Of a stretch of DNA of 64,000 nt, positions 33,811-46,310 are shown piece after piece. Location: the NCBI RefSeq assembly GCF_000764305.2, contig NW_025941478.1, positions 1 through 64,000 of the forward strand. Direction: 5' to 3'. Source of the DNA: Hyalella azteca (Eukaryota; Arthropoda; Malacostraca; Amphipoda; Hyalellidae). Within the stretch, counting starts at the first letter, position 1. Every line of letters starts with the position of its first letter. A program made the translations under genes and the position numbers. The notes under the pieces were generated by a model. That model was not told the DNA's origin. It ran no database searches and saw only the letters and a list, made by a program, of their open reading frames with translations.

Positions 33811-36750
33811 GGCAGACAATGCCCTCGGCAAATGGGATGCCATTTGACGGGGCGTCTGTCTCAAGGTATGCGTCTGTCTTGCCGGCATCTCGGGAAAAAT
33901 GTCCTCACTGTGCTGTCGCTAACATTCTTCATAAGATTTTCTAGAATAAAATTCATGAAAGTTATGTCATGATTAAGTGTAGAAGTGTACCATTATTTAC
34001 GTGTACAGCATATTACCTATAATATACCTGAAAAAAACTTATTTATTGCAATTTGCATGTGAAAATTCAACTACGTGAAATAACAAAATGATGTATGGCA
34101 GAGCTTGAATGTGTTAAACCTCTAAATTATTCATTCAATTGCAGTGTCAACATTACATTTTCTAATAATTTTCTATTAAACGTCGCGGCAGACCCTCATT
34201 AATATTTAATAAATGATAATTAATTACAAGATTAGGGTAATGCTTGGTAATGAATCATTAATTACCTTCATGAATCAATAATATTGGAAGAGATATGACT
34301 AACTGCCTACTCATTATTAGTTTAGTTGAATCTTCCAGCCGTATCGTACAAATCTGACAGGAACGTTAACAGGAACTTCTATTATTTAGACTTGAAAATC
34401 TCTCATTTTCGTGTGTGATTTCAAGCCGTCGAGTAAAATCACTCAAATTATTTGCAATAGGAGTGAAATTGTTGATAATAAAACGCATTTAAACTTCATT
34501 ATTCATCAATATAACCAATCTGGTCCATATTTTATTTCATATTTTCTTGTCCCGCGCGTGATAGTGACTCATATTTCGGTCCTGAGTGCCGGACGCGATT
34601 TTAATGTTGCGCTATGAAGCCCTCGTATCAAACCCTCTACCCTTACTCAAACTCAAAGATCTCATTGCAATAATTTCGGCTGGGTTTAATATTTAATATT
34701 TCCTTACCTCTGCGGTAATAAATCCTCTACCCTTACTCAAACTTCATGTATGTATTGCAATATTTTCGGCAATTTGTATCCGTAAACCTATCTTTGGCAA
34801 TCTTTAATTTTAGACAATAAACCCTGTCAATGTTTTTTTTTAACTCAGAAAATTTTTTGCCCATTTTTCGAAATTTTTTCAATAACCATGATTTTAAGCT
34901 ATAAAAGCCCCAAGACCTATTCAACTTTTAAAACACTTCTTGCAATTCTGCATTGGCATTATGAGGCGTAATTTATCATTTTATATCCATGATAAAATTA
35001 ATACAAAAATTTATAAACCTACAAACACGTCTTGCATTAATGCACCAGGCATTCCAGAACAAAAATTATCCTTTTATATCCGTTTCAAAATCAATAGAAG
35101 AAATCGTCTGTGAGGTCGATAACAATATCCCCAAGTTTTCAAATATCACCAAGATTTTTTAATACGTAACATATATTTGCATTTAATGTCTGAACAACTA
35201 TTGGAAAAATGGGAATTGGAACGCAACTTCCAAAATAGAAAAATCGACCGTCTCTTTTTGCGATCTATCGACAAGGAAAGTTGGATGGAGCTCCTTCGCT
35301 TCTGCGGGCTGGAATTTCCCCGAAAATTTTTGCGGAAATGAAGCGTTTTTGATGCAAGAACTTGAGCGGCCGTAGCATTTCAGGGGCGAGTTTACTAATA
35401 CGTCCACGCTCTGCCGTCCCCGCTCTGCCGTCCACGCTCTGTCGACCACGCTCTGCCGTCCACGCTCTGCCGTCCACGAGCAGAGGCCTTAATTCACCGC
35501 TAACTCACTTACCGTCCAATTGACGGACGTCTCTGCCGTCCCTGATTACCGTCACAGACAGACACCTCTGAGCGACAGACACCTCTGAGCGACAGACACC
35601 TCTGGGCGACAGACACCTCTGGGCAAATCCTCATTATAAATGCGTATCAAACGCATGAGATTATTAAGCGTAAAGACGTACGCATATTATTATCTGATGC
35701 ATAGACGTATCAGATGCATGGAAGAATCATGCACATAGTCGCATCAATTCCATAAGCGAATCGATTGCATTGACGCATGAATTGCATGGTCGTTTCAAGC
35801 GTACATGCGCATCAAGCTCATAGGCTTTTAAACTGTGCAATAACATCATCTATAATCTTATCATCGAATCATTCTTCAGAGCAAGCTACCTTCACTTTCT
35901 CAGAACTGCCGTTGGTGGTCATGCAGAAATAAAATTAAAATCATTCGAAGAATACCCCAAAAAATCTGAATTTTTGAACCCTAACTCGTTAGGCCGATAA
36001 ATCTTTTTTCTCATGCTTTGTTTCAAAAGAGGTTATTCAAATCAACTGTAAAATATAAACTTTAACTGATAGTTTGCGCCAAGATTTTAAGCGTGGTGTT
36101 TGGCATCGATTTTAAGAACGCTATTGATGCGAGGATCCAAGAAAATAATTCATGTGACGTGGAGAGAGCGATGCACGCGATGACTTCACTACACAACGTC
36201 CAAGGAGGCACTGAGGGATGCTGGTTGCTGAAGCGATCTAACTCTTCTCACATTCACCACGTCTTTAACAAAGATCTCAAGCAAATATCCTCATAAAGAG
36301 AATTGCTAAATTCACCAAAAATTACAAATGCATGTTGACATCCGGCACTGATTATCTTGAACGCAGTTGAGAAGAAAATAAATGGTAACATTGAAACATC
36401 TTAAAACAAAATTTGAGTTTACTCTCACTCAGGAGATTGTCAATCATTTAACTCCACGGACTTCAAAACGAAGATTTAGTTTACCTTTTTCCCTGAGAAT
36501 TCAATGCAGTGATGAAAATGATACCAAATTTTTTCGGTTTTCATATCTTACAGCAAATATATTTTGAATGTATAATCTAATATTAACATAATTTACAATT
36601 TGCGTAAAATGTACGTTTTCCCCACATCTCTGTTAAAACATGAAACCACAAACGTAATGACCGCGGTTTTTTAGCTGCAGAACAAGGAAATTACAACAGC
36701 AAATTGAAAATCCTCGGCCTGTTGAAGCGGCCTCAGAGCGATGCTACATC
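33811..36750. other. Intergenic, mostly AT-rich
   Basis: No supported gene. It contains a 14-base repeat (ccacgctctgccgt, five copies, 35398-35478), a 17-base repeat (gacagacacctctgagc, four copies, 35555-35625) and gcat-rich short words at 35640-35830. Confidence 0.55.
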
Positions 36751-36757
36751 AGGACGC

Positions 36758-36970
36758 GTAGGATGTGCGGGACAGCAATGACAGGAATAAGTCCTGTGGC
36801 AGCAATGGCAGGAGTTAGGCGCGTGGCAGGAATGGCAGGAGTTAGGCGCGTGGCAGCAATGGCAGGAGTTAGGCGCGTGGCAGCAATGGCAGGAGTTAGG
36901 CGCGTGGCAGCAATGGCAGGAGTTAGGCGCGTGGCAGCAATAGAAAGAGTTAGGCGCGTGGCAGCAATTG
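36758..36970. repeat. 27-base minisatellite (caggagttaggcgcgtggca)
   Basis: Seven copies; a frame reads GVRRVAAMA per unit but there is no gene context. It is followed by a long hairpin at 36976-37017 (agctgtctcacac stem). Confidence 0.78.
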
Positions 36971-37579
36971 TGTGTAGCTGTCTCACACGCACATACCCAT
37001 GTGTGTGTGAGACAGCTGGGTGTGTGAGACACCCACAACTATGGGTATGTGGGTTTGTGAGACTCTCATAGCTGTCACACATAACCATGTGTGACCTTTG
37101 TATGAATGTACAGCTCTTCAATATCGAAATAATTTGCTAATTACCAATTATATTAGTAGCCTAATTATAACAATATGAATTAAAATGAGTATATGCTAAT
37201 AATAAAAGTATATTTTCTTGCAGTACCCAAGTGTGTTAATAATCGGTGCCAACAAATTTTAAATTCGCCTAAAGCAATCATCAGAATTGGGAATTCATTT
37301 CTCGAATTTTTTCTTCCCAGCTGCGCCTAACACGGGCGCATCGAACGCATTTGCACGAACTACAACATTTATTGTGCTGACATCAGCAATGGCAGTTACA
37401 AGCAATAACATCAATTATGCTTAAATCATAACTAATATCAATTCTACGTGACAACACAAGCCTCTGCACTCACGCTTATTTCGAGAACACGATTGTTTCA
37501 ACCCAGGATTTTCAAAAGCTTTCATCAAATCGCTTTTGATTTCCGCATAGCCGAGCTCGTGCAACGACTTTGCTGCTGA

Positions 37580-38000
37580 CTCGACACAACCTATGAAGGA
37601 ACAGACAGCCCCAAGGGGAGGAACAGACAGTCCTCATCCTCAGTGAGGGGAATAATAGACAGCCTTCCGTCTCACTGAGGGAAACTGCCTTCAGTTTCAT
37701 CGAGAGTAGAAATAGAGACTTCAGTCTCACCAAATAAGAAAATAACAGTTCTTAGTTTCACCGAGTTTAGAAAATGACAGCCATCAGTCTCACAGATTTA
37801 AGAAAGTGACGGTTCTTAGTCTCACCGAGGGTAAAAACAGACAACCCTCAGTCTCACCGAGTTTAGAAAGTAACAGCCTTCAGTCTCACCGAGAGTAAAA
37901 ATATACATACAGTCCTCAGTGTCAGTTAGGGACGGAGGGTAGAATTAGATTGGATTGGGTGGATTGGAGGGTAGAATTAGACAGTCCTCGGCCTCACCGA
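37580..38000. repeat. Degenerate cagtctcaccgag repeat
   Basis: About ten diverged copies of a unit of roughly 35 bases built on gacagccctcagtctcaccg. Confidence 0.6.
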
Positions 38001-39240
38001 GCTGAGAAATAGTCTCGGTCTCCCCAAGAGAGACACGGACTGTATATCATGGATGCAGATATACACGGTATATCTGCAATCACTGATCTTCTCGAGGCTG
38101 CAGCAGAATTTGCTGACACGAGATTCGGCAAGACTGCAATGCAACGCCTTGTGGAGGAAGTGAGTGCAACAAGAAGATGTGAAATGAGAATTGCGTAATA
38201 ATGCACGCCCGATCGCATTGAAAGGGTTCGGGGATGAATTTCGTTACACAACTAATTAATTATCTAATTAAATGTTTTTGCGCCTCAATTAAACTTCCGC
38301 ATTCGTTCCTCACCGTTTTCCCTATTCAATTTCGTTCCTTCTCATAGGGTTCAGTCTCTCTGTCTTTCTCCATCACTCTCTTTATCCCTCTCCGTCCCTC
38401 TCCGTCCCTCGTTTAGGATGCATGAGTCCCGGCATCGTCATCGGAGTCGGGAAATTGGTTTTGATGCCACGGCGCCCGCGGCATCGCGCGCTGCACAAAC
38501 ATCGCCACTATAGGGCCACAGACGCTCCCAGGGCATGAGGACAACGATTGCCACTGTGGTCCGCTTTGGATGTGATTATAAACATTATTATCTATATAAA
38601 CCGTAAGATTGACATCGACACAACTCCGTCTACATTTAGGTTCCTTTCAGAGACGAAAAAGGCTCACTACGTACGGCTTAGAAGTTAATCGGACGCTGTT
38701 CGGCCACCTATTGTATTCGGCCGCAAATATGTAGTCTTTTTCGGGAGTGACATGTGCGATCATGAGCAATAGAGAAAATAACAGGAATAGGAAACAGGGA
38801 AATAACAGGAAATAGGAATAACAGGACAATAACAGCAACTGGACAAAGGGGCGGCATGAGAAATGAACACGACGAGGGCAATTATATAATAGAATAATGG
38901 TATGTAGCTTCTTCGACGCGGACAGCAAAGCAGCGAGGACATGGTCATCCTGAGCCAGTGGAGTCATGCATTATGCGAGAAGCTGGCGTTAGCGGTGGTC
39001 CAACGCATGTGTGAATCTGATTTGTGAAACTAACGCAGGCGTTAGCGGTAGGACCTAATCTCTTGGCCCGAGAGATAGGGGGTGGGACCCAAAATTAGGG
39101 GTGGGACCCAAAATTGTGCAATAGCTTGCAAGGCGTCTATAAGTAAAAAAATCCCGCACAAACATAAACAGGACAACATCTCTAAAAATTTCATGTAACA
39201 AATACAAGCGGGACATAAAACTAAATCGGCTTACATGACC
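38001..39240. other. Intergenic, no gene seen
   Basis: It contains a small palindrome (gcagatatac, 38056-38078) and aataacaggaa-type short repeats near 38775-38830. Confidence 0.5.
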
Positions 39241-39244
39241 GATG

Positions 39245-39465
39245 CACAGAACATTACGAAACACAATACAAACACAAAGCATTACGAAACACAATACAAA
39301 CACAAAGCATTACGAAACAACACAAACACAAAGCATTACGAAACAACACAAACACAAAGCATTACGAAACACAACACAAACACAAAGCATTACAAAACAC
39401 AACACAAACACAAAGCATTACAAAACACAACACAAACACAAAGCATTACGAAACACAACGAGGCG
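39245..39465. repeat. 22-27 base minisatellite (aacacaaagcattacgaaac)
   Basis: About nine copies with variable aacac/aatac spacers. Confidence 0.78.
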
Positions 39466-39544
39466 GAAAGTTCAGGATTTTGGAGGCCGCGGAAGAATAA
39501 AGTTTGCCGGTTATGATCTGCCGACGCCAACCGGAACTTCCGCA

Positions 39545-40268
39545 GCCGCTGGTGGATGTTGTGCTGACTGGTGGATGTTGTGCTGACTGGTGGATGTGGC
39601 GCTGACTGGTGGATGTGGCGCTGACTGGTGGATGTGGCGATGTAGCGCTGACTGGTGGATGTGGCGCTGACTGGTGGATGTAGCGCTGACTGGTGGATGT
39701 GGCGCTGACTGGTGGATGTGGCGCTGACTGGTGGATGTAGCGCTGACTGGTGGATGTGGTGCTGACTGGTGGATGTGGTGCTGACTGGTGGATGTGGCGC
39801 TGACTGGTGGATGTGGCGCTGACTGGTGGATGTAGCGCTGACTGGTGGATGTGGTGCTGACTGGTGGATGTAGCGCTGACTGGTGGATGTGGCGCTGACT
39901 GGTGGATGTAGCGCTGACTGGTGGATGTGGTGCTGACTGGTGGAGGTGGCGCTGACTGGTGGATGTAGCGCTGACTGGTAGATGTGGCGCTGACTGGTGG
40001 ATGTAGTGCTGACTGGTGGATGTGGCGCTGACTGGTGGATGTGGTGCTGACTGGTGGATGTGGTGCTGACTGGTGGATGTGGTGCTGACTGGTGGATGCC
40101 GTGCTGACTGGTGGATGTGGCGCTGACTGGTGGATGTGGTGCTGACTGGTGGATGTAGCGCTGACTGGATTCAGTGGTGCTGACTAGTGGATGCCGTGCT
40201 GACTGGTGGATGTGGCGCTGACTGGAGGATGTGGCGCTGACTGGTGGATGTGGCGCTGACTGAATTCA
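39545..40268. repeat. 19-base minisatellite (gctgactggtggatgtggc), about 38 copies
   Basis: A long, well-kept array with gtggcg, gtagcg and gtggtg variants interspersed. Confidence 0.85.
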
Positions 40269-40689
40269 TCGCCACTGAATTTGACGCAAGTGAGATAACA
40301 ACCTCAGAATTTATTAGTTTTAAATTGTTGGAAAACCGTTAAGATTTTCTCTTAAAACTGCTGAAATTTGCTTAAATGTTTCTTAAATACTTTTACGTGC
40401 TCCTGAAATTCTTTTAAAAAATGATTAAATTCTTCTGAATGCTGCTGAATTTCTTTTGAGACCTTTAGAAACATTCTTAACAACTGCTGAAATTCGCTCA
40501 TAATTGAAATTTCCTTAAAATTTGGTGTTTGGCAGCTTTCCAACAGCTGCGTACGCTGCATAGCAACCGCGGCCCCAAACTTATCTCTGCAACTTCTTCA
40601 AACAACTGCCAAATAATACATGTGTAACACAGCAACTTGAGAACAAATGTTTAACCAGCTGTCGAAAAAGAGCAACTAGTGATACAACT

Positions 40690-40885
40690 GTAACCGAAGA
40701 GCAACTGCCGCACAGCGGTCTAGCATATCATGTATTAATACAAAGGCTACAGAACAGACACTACAAATATTTGTTTATAAGCAACTGCCGTACACCGCTC
40801 TAGATTAGAATATTATGTTCTAAGCAAAGTCTAGAGAGCAGACACTACAAATATTTGTTTATAAGCAACTGCCGCATTCCGCTCT
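40690..40885. repeat. About 80-base tandem repeat, three copies
   Basis: Copies share agcaactgccg, ctctagatta and agacactacaaatatttg in order. Confidence 0.65.
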
Positions 40886-42364
40886 AGATTATCATGTCCT
40901 CAAACATGATATTTGAACATACATGGCCAACGCCTCGATTTTACCGCCATACACGCTAGCCTGCACATCGTCGACTAGCCAACCAACTTCACTCATTACC
41001 TAATTCCATTACATCGCTATAATCCATTACCTTCCATATCCACTAACTTATAACAAAATCACTTTCTTTCCATTACCAATGCTATATTCCATTACCTCAT
41101 GCCATAATTTTATTACCTCCTATTAGCACTATCGATTTCTATTAACTAATACCATACTCTGTTACCTTCCATTACTACTGCCGAATTTTAACACTCAGTA
41201 CCATAATCCATAACCTCCTGAGCGAAATGACCCTGTCTAATTATATTACCTAAGAAATTAACCATTACCTCCGAATACCACTGCGCAGCTCACGAACCTA
41301 AAACGCTCACCCTATTTACTAGCAAGGAGCACTCAGAAAAGTAAGTGTAACTTTGTCTAAATGGAGCAGTGTGAGGCACTGAGAATGAGACACGATATTG
41401 CTGCTCCGCAGCCACGCAGGATTTCGCAGGATAGATCATGGGATCCGCAGAGATCTGCGTAGATCTTCGATCTCGCGGGGCAGGAGTTGATGACTTCAAA
41501 GGATCTATCACGCGTCCATGGGATCATTTCTCGGCCGGCAGCTCGGCCGCGAAATGGAGAAGTCTGTCTTAAAAAAAAAAAAAAAAAAAAGTTCCAGTAA
41601 AGAAACTGGGCAAATTTCAGTTAGAATTCCTGAATTATTGTAATGAACGCAGGTATAAAAAAGTTAATAGAAGTATAAATAAATATTGCAAAATTGACTC
41701 GAACAATAGAAGGAAAATCTGGCTGACAAATTTTGGCAAGATACAAAATATATATTCTCTATTTAAAGGACTCTCCTTTTAAATCTATAACACTATAATT
41801 TTCATTTTATTCACTCTCCTTTACTCGCGTCATTTACCACTCACCTTCATCTACACTTGTATCTCTCACTAATTCCTCATTAATTAAAAATACAGTTACA
41901 TCATAGCTGTTACATCAACAGGCATTTTGTTCTCAGCGCTCGGCACCAAAATTTTTCAGTTTCTAGGTTGGCGTCTAATTTCCGTAGAGTTTGTTGACGT
42001 CGCCGCGTCCACGGAGCTGTTAAGTAGATTGGGTCCTGCATCAATAGAGGAGCCTCGTTAAGAAGTAGATTGGTTCCTACCGCGGCAAGGCGATACAGGC
42101 TAGGAAGTAGATGTCTGTCCGGTAGATGTAAATATTTCCAATAGTTGTGTATCATTGTCAGCTACTCAGTCCAACTCATCGCTCTTAGCTTTATTTCATC
42201 CAATATCAGCCACAGCCGATGATATGATCCTAAAATTGATCACTATTATCCACACGTGATGATATTGTTTTAAATAACATCGGTCAATATCACCGATACA
42301 ATTAATTAAAATTTCCTTAAAACGAATGTAATAATGGTAGATATCTCCGCAATATTGGTAAGAA

Positions 42365-42530
42365 AAACCCTTGTACAGCAGTATTGTAGGTTAATATCGT
42401 CCACAATTAGTCGGTCAATATTACCCTCATAGAGCAGTATTGTAGGTTAATATCGTCCACAATTAGTCGGTCAATATTACCCTCATAGAGCAGTATTGTA
42501 TGTTAATATCGTCCACAATTAGCTGGTACA
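42365..42530. repeat. 56-base tandem repeat, three copies
   Basis: Units contain ttaatatcgtccacaattag and tattaccctcatagagcag; copies are nearly identical. Confidence 0.75.
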
Positions 42531-42614
42531 CCACCTTCCCCCTCCCCAGGGCATACAAACATCCCCAATCTCTCGAAATGTGCCGATTCCCACTAAAAAT
42601 ATAATTGGGTCATA

Positions 42615-42995
42615 TTGTCCAAATAGTGACACATTTTTTCTTACTCACTAAGAGTATAAAGCGGACGTAGCTTTGAAACGCGCATTCGCAGGGCCAAAAC
42701 TCGGGTAAGATGACTTGCAAAATGGCGAAAAGTGCATCGCCATTTAGACACAGCCTCATTTATATCTTTGAGTGCTGGTCCACTTCTCTCTCTTCCCCAC
42801 CAATACTCACCCACCTCCCCATCTCTCCCTGCCCCAGGGCATACAAGCTCCCCAACCTTCACTCAGAAAAAATGTAGAAACTTTGTGCCATTATCGATGC
42901 ACGTCTTTCTCTTGTATGGGTCACACTGTCACATTTTCACCCAGCACTAAGTCGTTTTAATGCCACGTGCAGCAAGTGTGTCACTATTTGGACAA
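42615..42995. mobile_element. MITE-like element with TTGTCCAAA termini, copy 1
   Basis: The left end TTGTCCAAATAGTGACACA is matched in inverse at the right end (tgtgtcactatttggacaa), 381 bases end to end. The interior has a gggccaaaactcgggtaag segment shared with copy 2. There is no coding potential. Target duplication is unclear. Confidence 0.65.
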
Positions 42996-43250
42996 GATAA
43001 TTCATTCATTTGTATGAGTGTTCCGAAGTCCCCAAGCTGTGAACATCCCACCAAACGAGGCTCCTAAACACCAGACTTTCCGCACCGCCAAAGGATAAAA
43101 CCAAACACAATTTCTTTTTATTTATTGGCATGCCTGGCCCGCTCCAAACGCATTGCCTCGTTTTGATCCATTAATAGACCCACTAAGTTGACTTAGTTTC
43201 TTTTCTGCATTTTTCCCTGCATTTTTGCATTTTTTCCTTCGAGTTAGTAA

Positions 43251-43560
43251 TAACATAACATAACATAACATATTGATCTCGGCGCTGAAGTGTAGGCCTG
43301 ATGTGTCCTGTCGCCGATTCTTTTCCTTTTCGTGCCTTGTTCACAGAAGATCTAAAATCGTGTCATTTGACCGGATCTTTTCATGACTGACGATAGTTTG
43401 AAGTAGCTACTAGACTTCCACCGGGTTCGATAAGGAGCTAGGCATTTCAAATCTGAACATATATTTTTCCATAGCTTTATCTAGTCTGTTCTTGAACGCG
43501 TTCATACTTGGAGCGCCAACGATGTCATCGGGGAGGCTGTAATAATGGGTAATCTTACAC
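43251..43560 (-). mobile_element. 3' end of a non-LTR retrotransposon (LINE)
   Basis: The minus strand reads YYSLPDDIVGAPSMNAFK and NRLDKAMEKYMFRFEM, ending at a TAG (43410-43412). The pattern S-L-P-x-x-(I/V)-V-x-A-x-S-(L/V/M)-N-x-F-K-x-R-L-D-K is the C-terminal signature of CR1/Jockey-type ORF2 proteins. About 135 bases of 3' sequence follow, then a (TATGT)n tail at 43251-43272. Upstream sequence is not in frame, so the copy is truncated. Confidence 0.7.
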
Positions 43561-44933
43561 CAGTTTGGCCTTGTAAAATGGCGTATTAGAGCTACGTACA
43601 GTAAATATTGTATATCATTATTTAGACATTACGAGCCATTATTTTTTTAGTACTCCATCGAAACTAGAGCATAAGAGAAGCATAATTCGTAGCTACACTG
43701 TAAATAATCTGGCATGCCGAATGTTTAGGTTCGTAGAAGTCAGTAATGAAGACACGGTTTCGGATCGCTGATTTACGAATTTGTTAAAATCCATGCAAAA
43801 CACGTAATATAAAAAATCTATGGAATCTGAATAATTGCCTAATATTCTAAGTAAACAAACCATGAACAAATAGCGAATAATAATTCTTACCGGATTGTCG
43901 GAAGGTCGACATATACACCTTACTCAACTGTCACACGAACTGAAAATGACACGGAATGTGGAGCTTTTTCTCGAGCCATCGGCATAATCACTTTCTTCAA
44001 TAAATAAATAAATTCGCCAGCTCAGGTGAATTCTTACTTTAGTGCGTCAGCTTACAAGAAATGAGGATGAACGCTTTTAACAAACACATACGTGAAATTA
44101 TTGTCAAATAGCGCCAACTTTATTAGCATTTTCTGTAATGAAGGAGAAGCTGTCGGTCGCTAACAAGCCGCGCAGTAACGAAAACGTTAAATATTTAAGC
44201 CTTCAGCAAACACTGAATATATTAAGCTGCACCAGCCTTTCATGGGTAAGCAGGGCTAAAGTACTAACAACCTGGTACCTTGGTACCTGTAAAATTAAGT
44301 TTGGATAATCCACCCAATAAATGAAGGCTTATTATCCCACTAAACTAGACATTATGACTCACCAAATGACATTTTTGACCCACTTAAACTGTTACACATG
44401 ACCTTCTGTTATTATGACACGAAATTTCGGTTTCTGCACAAACATCGGTGGGTTGTCACCGAAGTAAGGGAATGCTTACAATTACAAAGGAGATTAAAAC
44501 TCATCATTGGTTGGAAATTTTTTGTTGATAGTAATGAGAAGTTAGTGACATCGTATCTTTTGGATCAAAAATTGAATAATTGAGGTTACAATGGTTAAAT
44601 ATAAATTTAATTGAAGAGGCGTTAATAGTTCCTAATATAGTTTGGAACGGGAATAAAATGAGAGTTCAATCTTCTATTTAAAGTGTACATTAGATGAGGT
44701 CTTAATTAACATGAATAGATAAGCTTTATTATTATTAGTGACGGGATTCGGGATTAAAGGATTCGAAAATCGTATGAATTATCTGGACAACACATGCATC
44801 AGGACAACAAATCTCAAACATTATCGACACAGACGCAAACAGGGGACAACAATGTTAACACAAGAAAACAATGCAAACAATCTTTCGGCGACAAAAAAAG
44901 AATGGCTTATCCCATATGATTGGCGGTGTGATA

Positions 44934-45190
44934 TTGTCCAAAAGTGACACACTTTTTAGCGCATTTTCTCATTTATGGAAAAAATGCACTATTGTGCTCG
45001 CCATGTCCGTCTGCCTGTCTGTCCGTCCGTCCGTGACCTCAAGTTTTCGTCGACGAGAAAATGCGCTCTCTGTCACTCACTGCAGTGAGTACTGAGTTAT
45101 ATTTTTTATCATATTAATAGACCCAAATGTTGGGCCAAACTGGGTCAGGAAAGCCCACAAAAGAGCAAAAAAGCATCACTTTTTGGACAA
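44934..45190. mobile_element. MITE-like element with TTGTCCAAA termini, copy 2
   Basis: It starts TTGTCCAAAAGTGACACAC and ends with the inverse atcactttttggacaa, 257 bases. It shares gggccaaactgggtcagga and the Ser/Cys-neutral tail tctcgcccatttttctg with the copy in receptor intron 6. A gtctgtccgtccgtccgtg microsatellite is inside. Confidence 0.6.
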
Positions 45191-46125
45191 GTCTCGCCCA
45201 TTTTTCTGCGTGATACCACTAAAGTAGTTCATAGTTATTCATATAAAGGCAATTAGTTTGCAATTATTCACAAATAATCACACTTAATTATAGTAGGGTA
45301 AAGTTAAGATTTGAACAACACTTGTCATGAGCTATAGATGCATACCTTGAAAATTTATATAAAAATGTAATTAATGGTATAGATATTATCGATTACATTT
45401 CTCATCAAAGGCTCATCAATAAATACATTAATATTGTTAAAGCATTCATACATAAACTATGTACACTTCCTCATTTGTTAAATAAATTGAAACATTTTCT
45501 AAGACATCATATTTTTTTCAGCAAAAATGCTTAAGACGTCAAACCAACGTGTCAGGTGTTTGTTTTAGTGCTGCCTGAGCAGCATACGAGTTTTTGAATA
45601 ACTGATATACAAATGTGTTATTTTATACAAGTAGTAAATCAGGACATCTCATCCCATCTAATAGTTTACGCAAATATGTGTATATGGGTACAAGCATATA
45701 TACAAAGCAACTGAATTCTGTTTAAAATGTATACAAATGATTCTATTTTTATACAAGCAGATATACCGAAGTACCTCATTCAATTTCATAATTTAAATAA
45801 ATGTGTAGATTTGAGAGCGTGATTTATAACTACAATATCTTTAAACAAGAAAATTTTATAGGCATTAATATGAGTGATTGAACTAATTGCACAGTTCGAT
45901 GACAGCCAGCGTCATCGAACTGCATATCCTAGGCAAACCAACTCAAATAAATTCTCATTCAAATCGTACGAATTTGACCTCATTTGTACCTTCGCCCTGT
46001 CCATCGGTGACGTTGAAACAAACGTTCCGTGGTCCATTAAAGTCGCGAATTTAAGTATTTGTTTGTCAGTTATTTCAGTTCCCGAGCGGCGCTTCCTTTA
46101 CGCATTTTATCCCATTCTGTTCACT

Positions 46126-46310
46126 TCACTCGTGGCCGCCGGCCTCCACACAGGCCTCGGAGGGCTGGTCAATGGTGCCGTGATGGCCAGTGTTGCGGCG
46201 GACAATGTGGAGGACAATCTTGCCTGTCCTCACGCCTCGGAACACAGAGATGGCCTCAGCATGGCTCAGTCCGGCCATCGACGCGCCGTTGACAGCCAGA
46301 ACTTCGTCTC
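46126..46310 (-). CDS. PDZ scaffold exon F: end of PDZ 2 and stop
   Basis: After acceptor AATATTTCAG it reads [20 protein letters not shown] and [14 protein letters not shown], completing PDZ 2, then a short acidic end GGHE and TGA at 46126-46128. It is 185 bases, phase 1 in. No clear AATAAA signal was found within 500 bases downstream; a 12-base-stem hairpin lies at 45892-45922. Confidence 0.9.

Larger units (their letters stand above)
40886..45890. other. Intergenic remainder between the two genes
   Basis: Apart from the MITE copies, the LINE end, the 56-base repeat and a run of 20 A near 41571-41590, this is AT-rich sequence with no supported gene. Confidence 0.5.

Noticed and set aside
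36093..36296. A 67-codon plus-strand open frame in the intergenic region
   Set aside because: No recognisable motif, no start or splice context, and length is within chance for AT-rich DNA.
39545..40268. 19-base array considered as a centromere or telomere satellite
   Set aside because: It is one of dozens of unrelated short arrays in the window and has no telomere motif or large extent.
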